64,000 nt of DNA from Planctomycetota bacterium. GTDB taxonomy: Bacteria > Planctomycetota > UBA1135. Positions within the stretch are counted from its first letter, which is position 1; each line of letters starts with the position of its first letter. Positions 49,155-57,956 of this stretch are shown here, piece after piece. Under the pieces are notes generated by a model that searched no databases, was not told the DNA's origin, and saw nothing but the letters and a program-made list of their open reading frames with translations. The translations under genes were made by a program, and so were the position numbers. The stretch is taken from assembly GCA_027623295.1 (NCBI GenBank), contig JAQBXR010000005.1, positions 62,001 through 126,000 of the forward strand. Reading direction: 5' to 3'.

Positions 49155-50726
49155 CTAACCCAGCAGGGCTGAGGGGATTAGGCGCGCTACTTTGCCAAGA
49201 CTCGGTTCCATTTCATAATTCACCAAGCCTAGCCCTAATTTGCCCAGAGTCCTGTGGTTTGGCATCCAGAAGGGTTTCATCCATGGACGAAAACGGCCAC
49301 GCAAAATGGTGTGGCTCGCCGCGTCAAAAAGGAAGGTGTTGTGAACCACGCCCAGGCCCGACCCTGGGTTCTCCCTAGTGTGCCCTGGAAACGCCCCCCA
49401 GGTTGTCGTTCCCAACGCAAAACCAAGGCCAGCCCATACGTTGACCCCGACGCATCCATAACGAAGGCGATCGATGGCGCTTTCGAGGTGAGCCTTGTTG
49501 GTACTTGGTGCCGCAATCACTGTGCAAGAAAGGGTTCCATAAACCGACTCGTTCACAAAGTCGACCGAGGCGCGGAGGAAGGATTCTTCGCTGTCCGCGG
49601 CAAGATTCGTTTCTGCAAGCACCGCGCAAAAAGCTTCCTCCTTCAGTGCAAGCTGCGTTTCATCTGCAGGCACATTTACTAAAAGAACTGGCGGGGTTTC
49701 GCCTTGCCCGCGAGGAGGAACCTTGCCCTCATACTCGTGTACAAATCGATTCCAGCGTTCCTCCGCTCCGGGGTACCACGCTTTTCGTTTGGGTGCAGAT
49801 TGAAATGCGTCGCGCAGGGCTTGCAGAAATTCTTCACGTTGCGGCCAAGACCTCGAAGTAACAAGTAGTTTGGGTGCATTGCAGTTGAAGGCATTATTCA
49901 CCAGCATCATGCCGGCAATCTGTTTGGCCTGGAACTGAATGTCGGCGTGGGACCATCGACCGGGAACCACAATGACTGGAGATACGGCGCCTAGTTCGGC
50001 AGTGGCTTGTTTTTCCTTCACTCCGGGGACAGCCAAAACTTTTCTAAAACTGTCTTCGCTGCCGGTCAGGTGGACGGCGTTAATCTTCGGATGAGAAATA
50101 AGCTCCTCTCCCACTTTCGCTTCTCCTTCTACAAATCCAAGAAAGCCGGCCGCCATCATAGGTGCGAAAGCTTGCTCTAGAACCGGCTGCAAATAAGCAT
50201 TCACTGGATTCATTTTGACCACCACCACTCGGTTTTCTTTGAGTAATTGGTAGAGCATATCCAAGGGTGCGATGGACTGAACGTTTCCCGCACCAAGAAC
50301 TGCAGCGCATCCTCCCGGCCCAAGAGTTAGGCAGGTGGGCTCGCTGTTTGGCAACCCGCGGACTTCAGCACTTAACCCTGGAAAAAGAATTCCATCCCAG
50401 CGATCAAATGGAAAAACCTTTGCGCTCCAAGAAACACATGATTTTTCTATGCGAGCAGCTGGGAAGCCACCACGCAAAAGAGTATCGCGATAAAGGCGCA
50501 AGTGCCGCAATAAAATGCCAGGCCCGGTGTACCACTCTTCTCCCGCAAGAGGCGAGTCCATGCTGATGCCTTTCGCTCTGCAAGTTAGCTCTACCCATTC
50601 TTCGGCGACGCCGCGCACGCCTGCCATGCAACTTTGCAAAATGTCCGCGCGGCGCGGTGAGTCTAAAGCGCGCCAAGTGTTTGCTTGTTGAGCAATGCGG
50701 CTAACCACGGCGTCGACGGAACTCAT
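49155..50726 (-). CDS. Aldehyde dehydrogenase-family protein
   Basis: NAD(P)-dependent aldehyde or acyl oxidation enzyme of 523 residues. The ALDH fold is visible: the cofactor-binding [29 protein letters not shown], the general-base region [10 protein letters not shown] (Glu) and the catalytic Cys in [10 protein letters not shown]. The C-terminal part carries [22 protein letters not shown], an unusually glycine- and aromatic-rich variant. The start at 50726 overlaps the TIM-barrel gene stop as ATGA. Together they suggest an oxidation step in a small sugar or polyol route, but the substrate is unknown. Confidence 0.85.
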   Translation of the reverse strand: MSSVDAVVSRIAQQANTWRALDSPRRADILQSCMAGVRGVAEEWVELTCRAKGISMDSPLAGEEWYTGPGILLRHLRLYRDTLLRGGFPAARIEKSCVSWSAKVFPFDRWDGILFPGLSAEVRGLPNSEPTCLTLGPGGCAAVLGAGNVQSIAPLDMLYQLLKENRVVVVKMNPVNAYLQPVLEQAFAPMMAAGFLGFVEGEAKVGEELISHPKINAVHLTGSEDSFRKVLAVPGVKEKQATAELGAVSPVIVVPGRWSHADIQFQAKQIAGMMLVNNAFNCNAPKLLVTSRSWPQREEFLQALRDAFQSAPKRKAWYPGAEERWNRFVHEYEGKVPPRGQGETPPVLLVNVPADETQLALKEEAFCAVLAETNLAADSEESFLRASVDFVNESVYGTLSCTVIAAPSTNKAHLESAIDRLRYGCVGVNVWAGLGFALGTTTWGAFPGHTRENPGSGLGVVHNTFLFDAASHTILRGRFRPWMKPFWMPNHRTLGKLGLGLVNYEMEPSLGKVARLIPSALLG

Positions 50727-51559
50727 GCGCGCTGCCTTGCCTCTAGCGCGCGCCACATTTCCAAACAGCGTGGCGCTAATTCATGAAAGCGATGCCCGTC
50801 TCGGCTTAGTTCGAAACATGCCGGTAAAGTCTTCGGTAAAGCGTTACACGAAGCAACGAGTGCGGCCCAATCGATGTCTCCTTCCCCCGGGGCAAGGTGC
50901 ACATGCTCACCGCGACGCATGTCGTCTAGCTGGAGATTGATAATGTCATCGGCAAAGCGCTCTAGGGCTTCACTTGGGCTATAGGTGTCGTTCACTAAAA
51001 GGTGGCCGACATCTAGACTCAGCCCTACACCCCTTGGCAAATCTTCACGTAGACGTTCCCAGTCTCCAAGGTTTGCAAGCCAATGTCCGGGCTCCGGTTC
51101 CAATGCGATTTGAACACCAACCTCCTCCGCGTGTACTGCAAGTTCTGAAACGCCAACCAGGAAAGCTTTGCGGGCGCCATCGTGACTCTGGCCATCAGGT
51201 AAGCTCCCCGACCAAAGCGAAACCAATTTTGCGTTTAACGGTGCGCACCAATCAATCATCTTGTGCAAAAAAAGCAGGCGCTGCTTCCCGCTTGCATCAA
51301 ACTCCAATAGGTTCGGCCGATGCTTGCGCCGCGGATCTAAGACGTAGCGCGCGCCAGTTTCGATGACGACTTCTAAACCTAAATCGCTACACAGATTTCC
51401 AATTTTCGCGACATCTGTTTCCGAAGTAACCTGTGGATCCAAATGTCCAACGTCGGGCGTAATGGCTACCGATTGATAACCTAGTTCCGCCAACCACGGC
51501 AAAGCATCCTCGAGCCGATGCGAGGTAAAGCCATTCGAGTTATAGCCGAGCTGAATCAT
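50723..51559 (-). CDS. Sugar phosphate isomerase/epimerase-like TIM-barrel protein
   Basis: A xylose-isomerase-like TIM barrel of 278 residues. Metal ligands are suggested by ALEPEPGHW (Glu), LSLDVGHLL (Asp, His), [23 protein letters not shown] (Asp, His, Glu) and FELSRDGH (Glu). Members of this superfamily isomerise or epimerise sugars or related compounds. It is coupled with the aldehyde dehydrogenase gene and lies six bases after the membrane-anchored protein gene. The specific reaction is unknown. Confidence 0.82.
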   Translation of the reverse strand: MIQLGYNSNGFTSHRLEDALPWLAELGYQSVAITPDVGHLDPQVTSETDVAKIGNLCSDLGLEVVIETGARYVLDPRRKHRPNLLEFDASGKQRLLFLHKMIDWCAPLNAKLVSLWSGSLPDGQSHDGARKAFLVGVSELAVHAEEVGVQIALEPEPGHWLANLGDWERLREDLPRGVGLSLDVGHLLVNDTYSPSEALERFADDIINLQLDDMRRGEHVHLAPGEGDIDWAALVASCNALPKTLPACFELSRDGHRFHELAPRCLEMWRALEARQRA

Positions 51560-51565
51560 GGAACA

Positions 51566-52096
51566 TTAGCGGACGTCCTTTCCAAACTCCTCGAGTGAGC
51601 TGGAGTAACGCCGAATTTTTTTATCGATTTCAATCACAGAGTTTGGCTTATCTTCGTATTCCTCACGCATGGCGCGCAAGGTAGCCAGCGCTTCATTCAT
51701 GAGGCCAGAAGCGTCAGACATGCGCGAGCGAAACAGAAACGGGTCGCCCTTAACTTCGTAGTGGTCATGAAGTGCCAACTCGAACAAAACCACGCCTTGT
51801 TCACCTTGTTCAATCGTAGGTGCCCAACGCTCGTCCTGCAAATAGAGTGGGCGCAAATCCATTTTCACGGCATCAACCACGCGGCCCCCAGTCGAGGGAT
51901 TTCGCTCGATTGGTTTCTTCTCTTGTTCAAACAGCGCTTTCCACTCCACCAGGGATTGGTCGAACCCGTTTTGATAAACATGAAGCCCGGCCCCGCCAAG
52001 GAGCAAGCCTATTAACAAAAAGAAGAGTTGTCCAAGGCATCCGCTTTTGCGGGGGATGCGTTTCCTTTTCTTGGTCGAGGGCTGTTTCGAATTCAT
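51566..52096 (-). CDS. Membrane-anchored protein of unknown function
   Basis: A 176-residue protein with a strongly basic N-terminus (KKRKRIPRK), one membrane helix (about 21-41; LGQLFFLLIGLLLGGAGLHVY) and a periplasmic or extracellular helical domain with several acidic stretches. It has type II topology (N-in). No known family. It lies between rsmB and the TIM-barrel gene with gaps of six and nine bases, so it is part of the long minus-strand run. Confidence 0.6.
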   Translation of the reverse strand: MNSKQPSTKKRKRIPRKSGCLGQLFFLLIGLLLGGAGLHVYQNGFDQSLVEWKALFEQEKKPIERNPSTGGRVVDAVKMDLRPLYLQDERWAPTIEQGEQGVVLFELALHDHYEVKGDPFLFRSRMSDASGLMNEALATLRAMREEYEDKPNSVIEIDKKIRRYSSSLEEFGKDVR

Positions 52097-52105
52097 CAGA
52101 TATGA

Positions 52106-53458
52106 TTATTTAGAGACGCCGATTAATGCGGCATAACCGCCCGCGCAAGAAACCGTTGGCTCAAAGAATCGCTCCTCGACAATGGAGCGCCCAGATGCTT
52201 TTGCCATGCGCGCAGAAGCTTCTTGGTTTTCTTCCACCTCTAGGGAGCAGGTGGACCAAAGAATACGCGTAGAGTCTTGAAGCGCGGGTAACACTAATTT
52301 TTTACGCAAGACGTTTTGCAAGGTCACCACTTTGTGCAGCTCAATTTTCGAAAAACGACCACGCGCCTCGGGTCGCTTGTTCAAAACTCCCGTATTGGAA
52401 CAGGGTACGTCGCACAGGATTAGGTCCCAGGGGCCTTCTGGGAGGTTGCTGCCATCGGCCTCGAGCACCAAAGTTTTAATCTCATGCCCCAGGCGCATCG
52501 CTTCCTTCTTCATGGCTTCCAGTCGGGTTTCGGAAACATCGCAGGCCAAGATTTCCGCCTTGCCTCCCGAGATTTCATAGGCTGCAAAACTCTTCCCGCC
52601 AGGCGCTGCACACAAATCTAAGATTCGCTCTCCTTCTTTCGGATGACTCAGCGCCACCGACTGGAAAGAGGTGATGTCCTGCACCGACCAATGCCCCTCA
52701 TCAAAGCCAGGCCAAGTGGGTAACGCACCTGCAGCAGAACGCGACACGACACGCAACAGACCTGTGGATGCATCGACTTCCACTTCTATACCAGTTGCTT
52801 CTAGGGCAGCCTGGGCGTCAGCACTCTTGCAGCGCAACGGATTCACGCGCAACCAAAGGTCCGTCTTCTTGTTCAAAACATCTGCGCGTTTCCGGGTAAC
52901 TTCTTCTCCAACCGTGTCCCACCACCGTTGGATGAGAAACTTTGGAAAGCCACGGGTCTCTGCCAAATATTCAACCGCACCATTTTTCGGATCGGAAAAA
53001 ACTTTGCGATCAAACTGCCAGGCTGGGTCGGGCAAACGATCTGAGGCCGCAACCAGTCCTAGTTTTGCCGGCTTTGCCTTCCGCGAAACCGCGCGCAAAA
53101 CAGCGTTCAGGAAACCCGACTTCACGGCAAGCTCTGGCTTGACGGCATTAAGGGTAGCGTCAATCGCAGCGTGACGAGGGATCCGATCCAAGTACAACAA
53201 TTGGTAAATCCCAATAGACAATGCGATCAGCAAATCTTCTTCTTTAATGCGCCGCGTGGCATAAGCCTGCGAAATTTTGTCCAAGGTTGCGCGAACCCGC
53301 AGGGACCCTGAGAGAATCTCTTTTGCCAAACCGCGATCACGCGGATCGCATCCGGCTTCGTCTAACGCATCTTCTAAAGCGCGCGAGGGGAACTCTTCCC
53401 TTCCGGAAAGGAGCAGCCAGACCACGCGGCGGACGTCTGTGGTTTCAATGTTACTCAT
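52106..53458 (-). CDS. rsmB: 16S rRNA (cytosine-967-C5)-methyltransferase
   Basis: Methylates C967 of 16S rRNA using S-adenosylmethionine. The 450-residue protein has an N-terminal NusB-like helical domain (about 5-135) and a C-terminal RsmB/NOP methyltransferase domain (about 220-450) with motif I LDLCAAPGGKS, the first catalytic cysteine in DVPCSNTG and the second in STCSLEVEEN. The ATG at 53458 overlaps the fmt stop by eight bases; an in-frame upstream start at 53485 would extend it into fmt. The fmt-rsmB order is widespread in bacteria. Confidence 0.93.
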   Translation of the reverse strand: MSNIETTDVRRVVWLLLSGREEFPSRALEDALDEAGCDPRDRGLAKEILSGSLRVRATLDKISQAYATRRIKEEDLLIALSIGIYQLLYLDRIPRHAAIDATLNAVKPELAVKSGFLNAVLRAVSRKAKPAKLGLVAASDRLPDPAWQFDRKVFSDPKNGAVEYLAETRGFPKFLIQRWWDTVGEEVTRKRADVLNKKTDLWLRVNPLRCKSADAQAALEATGIEVEVDASTGLLRVVSRSAAGALPTWPGFDEGHWSVQDITSFQSVALSHPKEGERILDLCAAPGGKSFAAYEISGGKAEILACDVSETRLEAMKKEAMRLGHEIKTLVLEADGSNLPEGPWDLILCDVPCSNTGVLNKRPEARGRFSKIELHKVVTLQNVLRKKLVLPALQDSTRILWSTCSLEVEENQEASARMAKASGRSIVEERFFEPTVSCAGGYAALIGVSK

Positions 53459-54404
53459 GAGGTTCTGATTTAAAGATTTGTCCAACTTCTAAGTGGGTGC
53501 CTTGCAAGAAAGCTTTCGCCTCCATGCGCGCCTTGCCTTCGCGTTGCAAAATCACAATGCGATAAACGCCTTCGCCGCACGCCACTTCAATTCCATTATC
53601 CAAAGAAAGGATTGTCCCAGGGAGAACCTGCTGCTCTTCTGACAAAGCCACCTCCCCCGCATGCACACGCAAACCGGATCCGTCGGGGAGCCAGGTTTGG
53701 CCACTTGGCCACCCAGACATGGCGCGTACGCGACGTTCCACGGCTACTGCCGATTCAGACCAATCCAAGACACCATCGGCCTTGCGGATTTTTTTACACA
53801 TGGTGACATGTGCTTCCTTCTGTTCATCGCCATCAGGCAAGGCGTTCTCGGAATCAAAACCCTGGAGTGTCTTTACCAAAAATTCTGCGCCTAATTCTGC
53901 CAACCGTTTGGTTAATCCAGGAGCTTCTTCATTACCTAGTAGCGCGACTTTGGCTTCTGCAACAACCGCACCGGCATCCAACGCCAGCACCATTTTTTGC
54001 AAACTGACTCCAGTTTCGGAATCTCCCGCAAGAATGGCTGCCTGAATCGGACTTGCCCCGCGCCATTGCGGCAACAAGGAGCCATGTAGATTAACACAAC
54101 CCAAACGCGGCAGCGCGAGCATGGCGTTGTCGAGCAACTGACCATAACTCACTACGACTCCAAGGTCAGCGTTCCACTTTTGAAACTCTGCTTGGAAGTC
54201 CACGTCGCGGGCTGACTCTGGCCGCAAGACCGGAATGCCTTTTGCTTCAGCCAAACCCACCAATGGGTTTGGTGCTTCTTTACGGCCGCGCCCCGCAAGA
54301 CGTGGAGGTGCGGTCACCAATCCCACGACCTCCAATCCCGCTTCGAGAACCGCCGCAAAGGAAGGGACCGCAAACGGCGGGGAGCCGAGAAAGGCGAAGC
54401 GCAA
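53451..54404 (-). CDS. fmt: Methionyl-tRNA formyltransferase
   Basis: Formylates initiator Met-tRNA with 10-formyl-THF, needed for normal translation initiation. The 317-residue protein begins MRFAFLGSPPFAVP and has the catalytic region VNLHGSLLPQWRGASPI (Asn, His) with the downstream Asp in AGDSETGVSLQ, then a C-terminal anticodon-type binding domain (about 205-317; MSGWPSGQTWL). Length and layout are normal. It lies seven bases after trxA and overlaps rsmB, making a compact translation-related operon. Confidence 0.95.
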   Translation of the reverse strand: MRFAFLGSPPFAVPSFAAVLEAGLEVVGLVTAPPRLAGRGRKEAPNPLVGLAEAKGIPVLRPESARDVDFQAEFQKWNADLGVVVSYGQLLDNAMLALPRLGCVNLHGSLLPQWRGASPIQAAILAGDSETGVSLQKMVLALDAGAVVAEAKVALLGNEEAPGLTKRLAELGAEFLVKTLQGFDSENALPDGDEQKEAHVTMCKKIRKADGVLDWSESAVAVERRVRAMSGWPSGQTWLPDGSGLRVHAGEVALSEEQQVLPGTILSLDNGIEVACGEGVYRIVILQREGKARMEAKAFLQGTHLEVGQIFKSEPHE

Positions 54405-54411
54405 GTTTTGC

Positions 54412-54735
54412 TTAAACGTGTGGCTCGACGAAAGCCTTGAACTGCTCGTAGTTCATCATGCCCGCAGAGCGAGCAACCTCTTGACCGCCCTTAAAAATCA
54501 GGAAGCAAGGGATACCCATGACGCCCATGGACGCGGGAGTGTCTGGGTTGTCTTGGGTGTCATGCTTGACGACCTTGAGCTTGTCACCCATTTCGCCAGC
54601 AAGCTGATCTACGGAAGGCCCCATAGCTTTGCATGGGCCACACCAAGGTGCCCAGAAATCTACAAGGACCGGGGTGGCGGAATCGATCACTTCCTTTTGG
54701 AAGCTTTCATCAGTTACATCAATGGAGTTCGACAT
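54412..54735 (-). CDS. trxA: Thioredoxin
   Basis: A 107-residue cytoplasmic thioredoxin with the active site WCGPCK (Cys32, Cys35), the conserved DFWAPWC strand before it, the cis-proline loop GVMGIPCFLIF and the usual C-terminal helix. It reduces protein disulfides with thioredoxin reductase. It carries an extra cysteine in GIPCFL just after the active-site loop, so the cis-proline is followed by Cys instead of Thr. It lies between scpA and fmt with gaps of seven bases each. Confidence 0.93.
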   Translation of the reverse strand: MSNSIDVTDESFQKEVIDSATPVLVDFWAPWCGPCKAMGPSVDQLAGEMGDKLKVVKHDTQDNPDTPASMGVMGIPCFLIFKGGQEVARSAGMMNYEQFKAFVEPHV

Positions 54736-54742
54736 GGTTCAA

Positions 54743-55693
54743 TTAGAGCGGTTCGTCGCCGAGAAGTTCCCCGAGTTCCGGGTCATATTCTTCATGCTGG
54801 CGGTCGAAAGTTTCGTCGATGTCTTCGAGGTGTAAAACGCCGGCACCTGCTCGGCGACTCACAAAAACATCGGCGAATGGAGCATCCTGTTTAATGTCGA
54901 TCTGCTGTTGCTTTGCGAGCTCCAACAATGCGACCAGGTAGTAAGCAGCATCTCCGCGAGGAACATCTTCCTCAGCAAGGATGGTGTGGAGCGTGGTGAC
55001 GTAAGATTTTTGAACCCGATGCCAAAGTTCTTCCACATAAGCGCGCAACGGCTTGCCGACCGGACGCACATGGTGAGGGCGCAAGAATCCAGTTTCAGAT
55101 TCAAGACGACTGAAAACCTGCAATAGGTCCCAGATGGAGACATCGCCAAGGTCGAACTCGGCCTCTTCTTCTTCGCTTGTCTCTTCCGCTTCCATGCGGC
55201 CGATCCAGCGTCCGCCAGCCGGCAACATGCGATTACGAAGGTCCCAGTTCTCACGAAGGGTATCTGCAACGCGACGCAACTCCTTATACGCCATGAGCTG
55301 CTCCACCAGCTCTTCGCCAGGATCGAATGGGTCTTCATCGACCTCAATCTCTTCTTGCGGCAACAAAGAGCGACTCTTAATCGAAAGCAAGGTTGCGGCA
55401 AGCACTAGGTAGTCGGCCGCTTCGTCGACATCGACCTCGCTGAGGTTGCGAATATACTGACAATAGGAGTCGCAAACTTTCGCGAGCGTCACCACATGGA
55501 TTTCGAGTTCTTTATCGCGGACTAGTTGTAGCAACAAATCCAGCGGCCCAAAGAACACCCGATCCAATTGAACCTGAAAGCCGGACTGGGCGGCGCTTTC
55601 TTTTCTTGATTCCGAAGATGCCACAGCAACACCTTCGCCAGCAGCGTGCCGGCGAGAGGGAGGGAGCATCGAGGGATCAACGGGTTCAATCAT
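54743..55693 (-). CDS. scpA: Segregation and condensation protein A
   Basis: Kleisin subunit of the SMC-ScpAB chromosome condensation complex. The 316-residue protein shows FFGPLDLLLQLVRDKELEI, ADYLVLAATLLSIKSRSLLP and a C-terminal winged-helix-like region with DVFVSRRAGAGVLHLE-type residues, all matching ScpA. An N-terminal extension of about 35 residues is present. ScpB, usually next to it, is not in the window. It begins two bases before the end of the M50 protease gene, consistent with co-transcription. Confidence 0.93.
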   Translation of the reverse strand: MIEPVDPSMLPPSRRHAAGEGVAVASSESRKESAAQSGFQVQLDRVFFGPLDLLLQLVRDKELEIHVVTLAKVCDSYCQYIRNLSEVDVDEAADYLVLAATLLSIKSRSLLPQEEIEVDEDPFDPGEELVEQLMAYKELRRVADTLRENWDLRNRMLPAGGRWIGRMEAEETSEEEEAEFDLGDVSIWDLLQVFSRLESETGFLRPHHVRPVGKPLRAYVEELWHRVQKSYVTTLHTILAEEDVPRGDAAYYLVALLELAKQQQIDIKQDAPFADVFVSRRAGAGVLHLEDIDETFDRQHEEYDPELGELLGDEPL

Positions 55694-55695
55694 GG

Positions 55696-56379
55696 TTAAT
55701 TGGGGAATATCTGCTGAAACAGTAAGTCAGCATCAGGCACCGAGGTTATCCAGAAAATGAACTTTATCATTGGTTTGATAACAACAAAGAGCGCATTCCA
55801 AAAAGTGTCCCGAAACAAAATAATCAGAGCGAACACCAAGAAAATCCCGTGGCGCTCCAACTTCCCATAGGCTTTGCGCGCGTTGTGTCCCAAAAAGTAA
55901 TACACCACGCGGCTACCGTCCAAGGGAGGGATGGGTACTAAGTTGAAGGTCATGAGGACCAAGTTGAAAAGAATGCCAACCACCAAAATATTCATGCCCC
56001 GGGCGGCAAAATCGCCCCAAATCCCAAAGTGGAGAAATGCGCTCATGACAGCAGACCAGAAAATCGCCTGTAAGAAGTTGCTTGCTGGACCGGCAATCGC
56101 CACCAAAGCCATGCTTCTCATAGGATTTCGCATTCTGTGAAGCTGTACTGGCACCGGTTTTGCACCGCCAAAAGCCATCCCAGTGGTCATGAGGAGCATC
56201 AGCGGGAGCACGATGGTCATCATTAAGTCTATATGGGGCAATGGGTTAAGCGTAAGTCTCCCCATAAGCCGAGCAGTAGGGTCCCCCAAGCGATCTGCCG
56301 CCCATGCATGCGCTGCCTCATGGGTGGTTAGCCCCACAACCACAATGGCAATTGATCCGACGAGAGTAAAGGTGTCCAT
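55696..56379 (-). CDS. Site-2-protease-family metallopeptidase (M50)
   Basis: Membrane-embedded zinc protease of 227 residues. Helix 1 carries HEAAH in GLTTHEAAHAWAADRLGDPTARLMGR, and the later segment has the second ligand in LVPIPPLDGSRV (Asp-Gly). It is the compact cytoplasm-facing type without PDZ domain (similar to the YwhC group), often next to scpA. The ATG at 56379 was preferred because it starts the first helix; an upstream start at 56445 would overlap the divergent kdsD. Function is usually unclear for this group. Confidence 0.88.
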   Translation of the reverse strand: MDTFTLVGSIAIVVVGLTTHEAAHAWAADRLGDPTARLMGRLTLNPLPHIDLMMTIVLPLMLLMTTGMAFGGAKPVPVQLHRMRNPMRSMALVAIAGPASNFLQAIFWSAVMSAFLHFGIWGDFAARGMNILVVGILFNLVLMTFNLVPIPPLDGSRVVYYFLGHNARKAYGKLERHGIFLVFALIILFRDTFWNALFVVIKPMIKFIFWITSVPDADLLFQQIFPN

Positions 56380-56457
56380 ATGACGGTTGGCATTCTCCCA
56401 TGCCCGTTCATCCCCTACAATAAGCCATGGATGGGGCATTCCCACCCACCTGCTCCC

Positions 56458-57444
56458 ATGGATAAGGTTTTTGACACTACCCGGGCTCTTTCCCGTGGTC
56501 TTGAGGTGCTGCGGCTCGAAGCCGAGGCACTTCAGGAACTCTCTCAGCTCTTGGGGCCGTCTTTTTCAGCCGCCTGCGCCTCGATTTTGGCCTGCGAGGG
56601 CCGAGTCGTAGTCAGTGGAATGGGAAAGGCCGGCATCGTCGGTCAAAAAATCTCCGCAACCCTTGCTAGCACCGGCACACCCAGCCTTTTTCTTCATCCT
56701 GGAGAAGCGCTGCATGGGGACCTCGGCCGCCTGCGCCCCGAAGATTTGCTGCTCGCCCTATCTAAGAGTGGTTCCACCCACGAAGTGGTGCGGTTAATTC
56801 CTGCGGTCAAAGCCATTGGAGCAAGCGTGATTGCAATCTGCACCTCGGCGGATTCGCCCCTGGGTGAGCACGCCGATCTAGTTTTAGAACTAGGCGATGC
56901 CCCCGAAGCCTGTCCCCTCGGCCTCGCCCCAACTGTGAGCACCACCAAAATGCTTGCACTGGGTGATGCCTTGGCCATGGCTGTTTTGGAGAGCCGCGAT
57001 TTCACCCGTGAAGAATTTGCCCGCTTCCACCCCGCCGGTTCTTTAGGCAAGTCATTGATGAAGGTCGGTGAAATGATGCGCCACGGAAAACAGCTTCCTC
57101 TCGTTGAGAGCGGGCAATCGGTTAGGGAAGCTTTGCGCATCATGACCCAAACGCCTGGCCGTCCCGGCGCTGCCCTCATCGTTGACCGTGAAAACCAACT
57201 CCTCGGCATCTTCACCGATGGCGATGTCCGTCGCCTCGCAGAAACCGGACAACTTCCACTCGACGAATCCATAGATGGACACATGGGCGCCAAACCGCGT
57301 CATGTGAAAGAAGATCTTCTCGTTGGAGAAGTACTTCGTTTATTCAAGGATTCCCACGTAGACCAAATGCCTGTCGTTTCGCGCGACGGCAACCGCGTTG
57401 TCGGTCTGGTCGATGTGCAAGACCTACTTGAGGTTCGCCTATGA
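56458..57444 (+). CDS. kdsD: Arabinose-5-phosphate isomerase
   Basis: Converts ribulose 5-phosphate to arabinose 5-phosphate, the entry to Kdo synthesis. The 328-residue protein has an N-terminal SIS domain (about 40-170; SGMGKAGIVGQKISATLASTG, SKSGSTHEV) and two CBS domains at the C-terminus (TQTPGRPGAALIVDREN, LVGEVLRLFKDSHVDQMPV). The ATG at 56458 was chosen because it begins the conserved DKVFDTTRA; upstream in-frame starts are at 56431 and 56380. It heads the LPS block and its stop overlaps the kdsC ATG. Confidence 0.93.
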   Translation: MDKVFDTTRALSRGLEVLRLEAEALQELSQLLGPSFSAACASILACEGRVVVSGMGKAGIVGQKISATLASTGTPSLFLHPGEALHGDLGRLRPEDLLLALSKSGSTHEVVRLIPAVKAIGASVIAICTSADSPLGEHADLVLELGDAPEACPLGLAPTVSTTKMLALGDALAMAVLESRDFTREEFARFHPAGSLGKSLMKVGEMMRHGKQLPLVESGQSVREALRIMTQTPGRPGAALIVDRENQLLGIFTDGDVRRLAETGQLPLDESIDGHMGAKPRHVKEDLLVGEVLRLFKDSHVDQMPVVSRDGNRVVGLVDVQDLLEVRL

Positions 57445-57956
57445 CCTTCCCCGCAACACTTTTAGAGCGCGCGTCTCAGGTGCGCCTTTTCGTTTCTGAC
57501 ATCGATGGCGTTTGGACCGATGGCAGGATTACCGTTCATGCCGATGGCACCGAAAGCACAACCTTTTCCGTGCAAGACGGTTTAGGGGTGGTGCGTTTAT
57601 TGCGCTCTGGCTTAGAAATCGCGGTCATCAGCGGGCGCAAGAACCCAGCGGTCGAACATCGTGCGCGACGTTTAGGCATCAAAGAAATCCATCTTGGTTC
57701 TTTAGATAAAGGACCCTTGATTCGAAGCATGATGGAGGCGCGTGGTCTTAAGCAAGAACAAGTGGCCACCATTGGCGATGATCTTCCAGACCTTTCCATG
57801 TTCTGTGAAGCGGGTTTGAATTTTGCTCCGCCCTCCTCGGTCAGTGAAGTGCGCAAGCGCGCAGATTGGATTACCCGCGCAAGCGCTGGCCACGGTGCTT
57901 TGCGCGAAGCCTGCAACCTTCTTTTTGAAGCGCGCTCTAACGTCACAACCTCTTGA
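57441..57956 (+). CDS. kdsC: 3-deoxy-manno-octulosonate-8-phosphatase
   Basis: HAD-family phosphatase that removes phosphate from Kdo-8-phosphate. The 171-residue protein has the catalytic DxD motif FVSDIDGVWTDGRI (Asp20, Asp22), the Lys-containing segment LGSLDKGPLIR and the acidic motif IGDDLPDLSMF. It overlaps kdsD by four bases (ATGA) and its TGA stop overlaps the TTG start of the next gene. Only KdsC, KdsD and the export genes are in the window; KdsA and KdsB must lie elsewhere. Confidence 0.94.
   Translation: MTFPATLLERASQVRLFVSDIDGVWTDGRITVHADGTESTTFSVQDGLGVVRLLRSGLEIAVISGRKNPAVEHRARRLGIKEIHLGSLDKGPLIRSMMEARGLKQEQVATIGDDLPDLSMFCEAGLNFAPPSSVSEVRKRADWITRASAGHGALREACNLLFEARSNVTTS

Noticed and set aside
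49150-49185. Short inverted repeat near the aldehyde dehydrogenase stop as a terminator
   Set aside because: Only six base pairs with a long loop and no T-tract.
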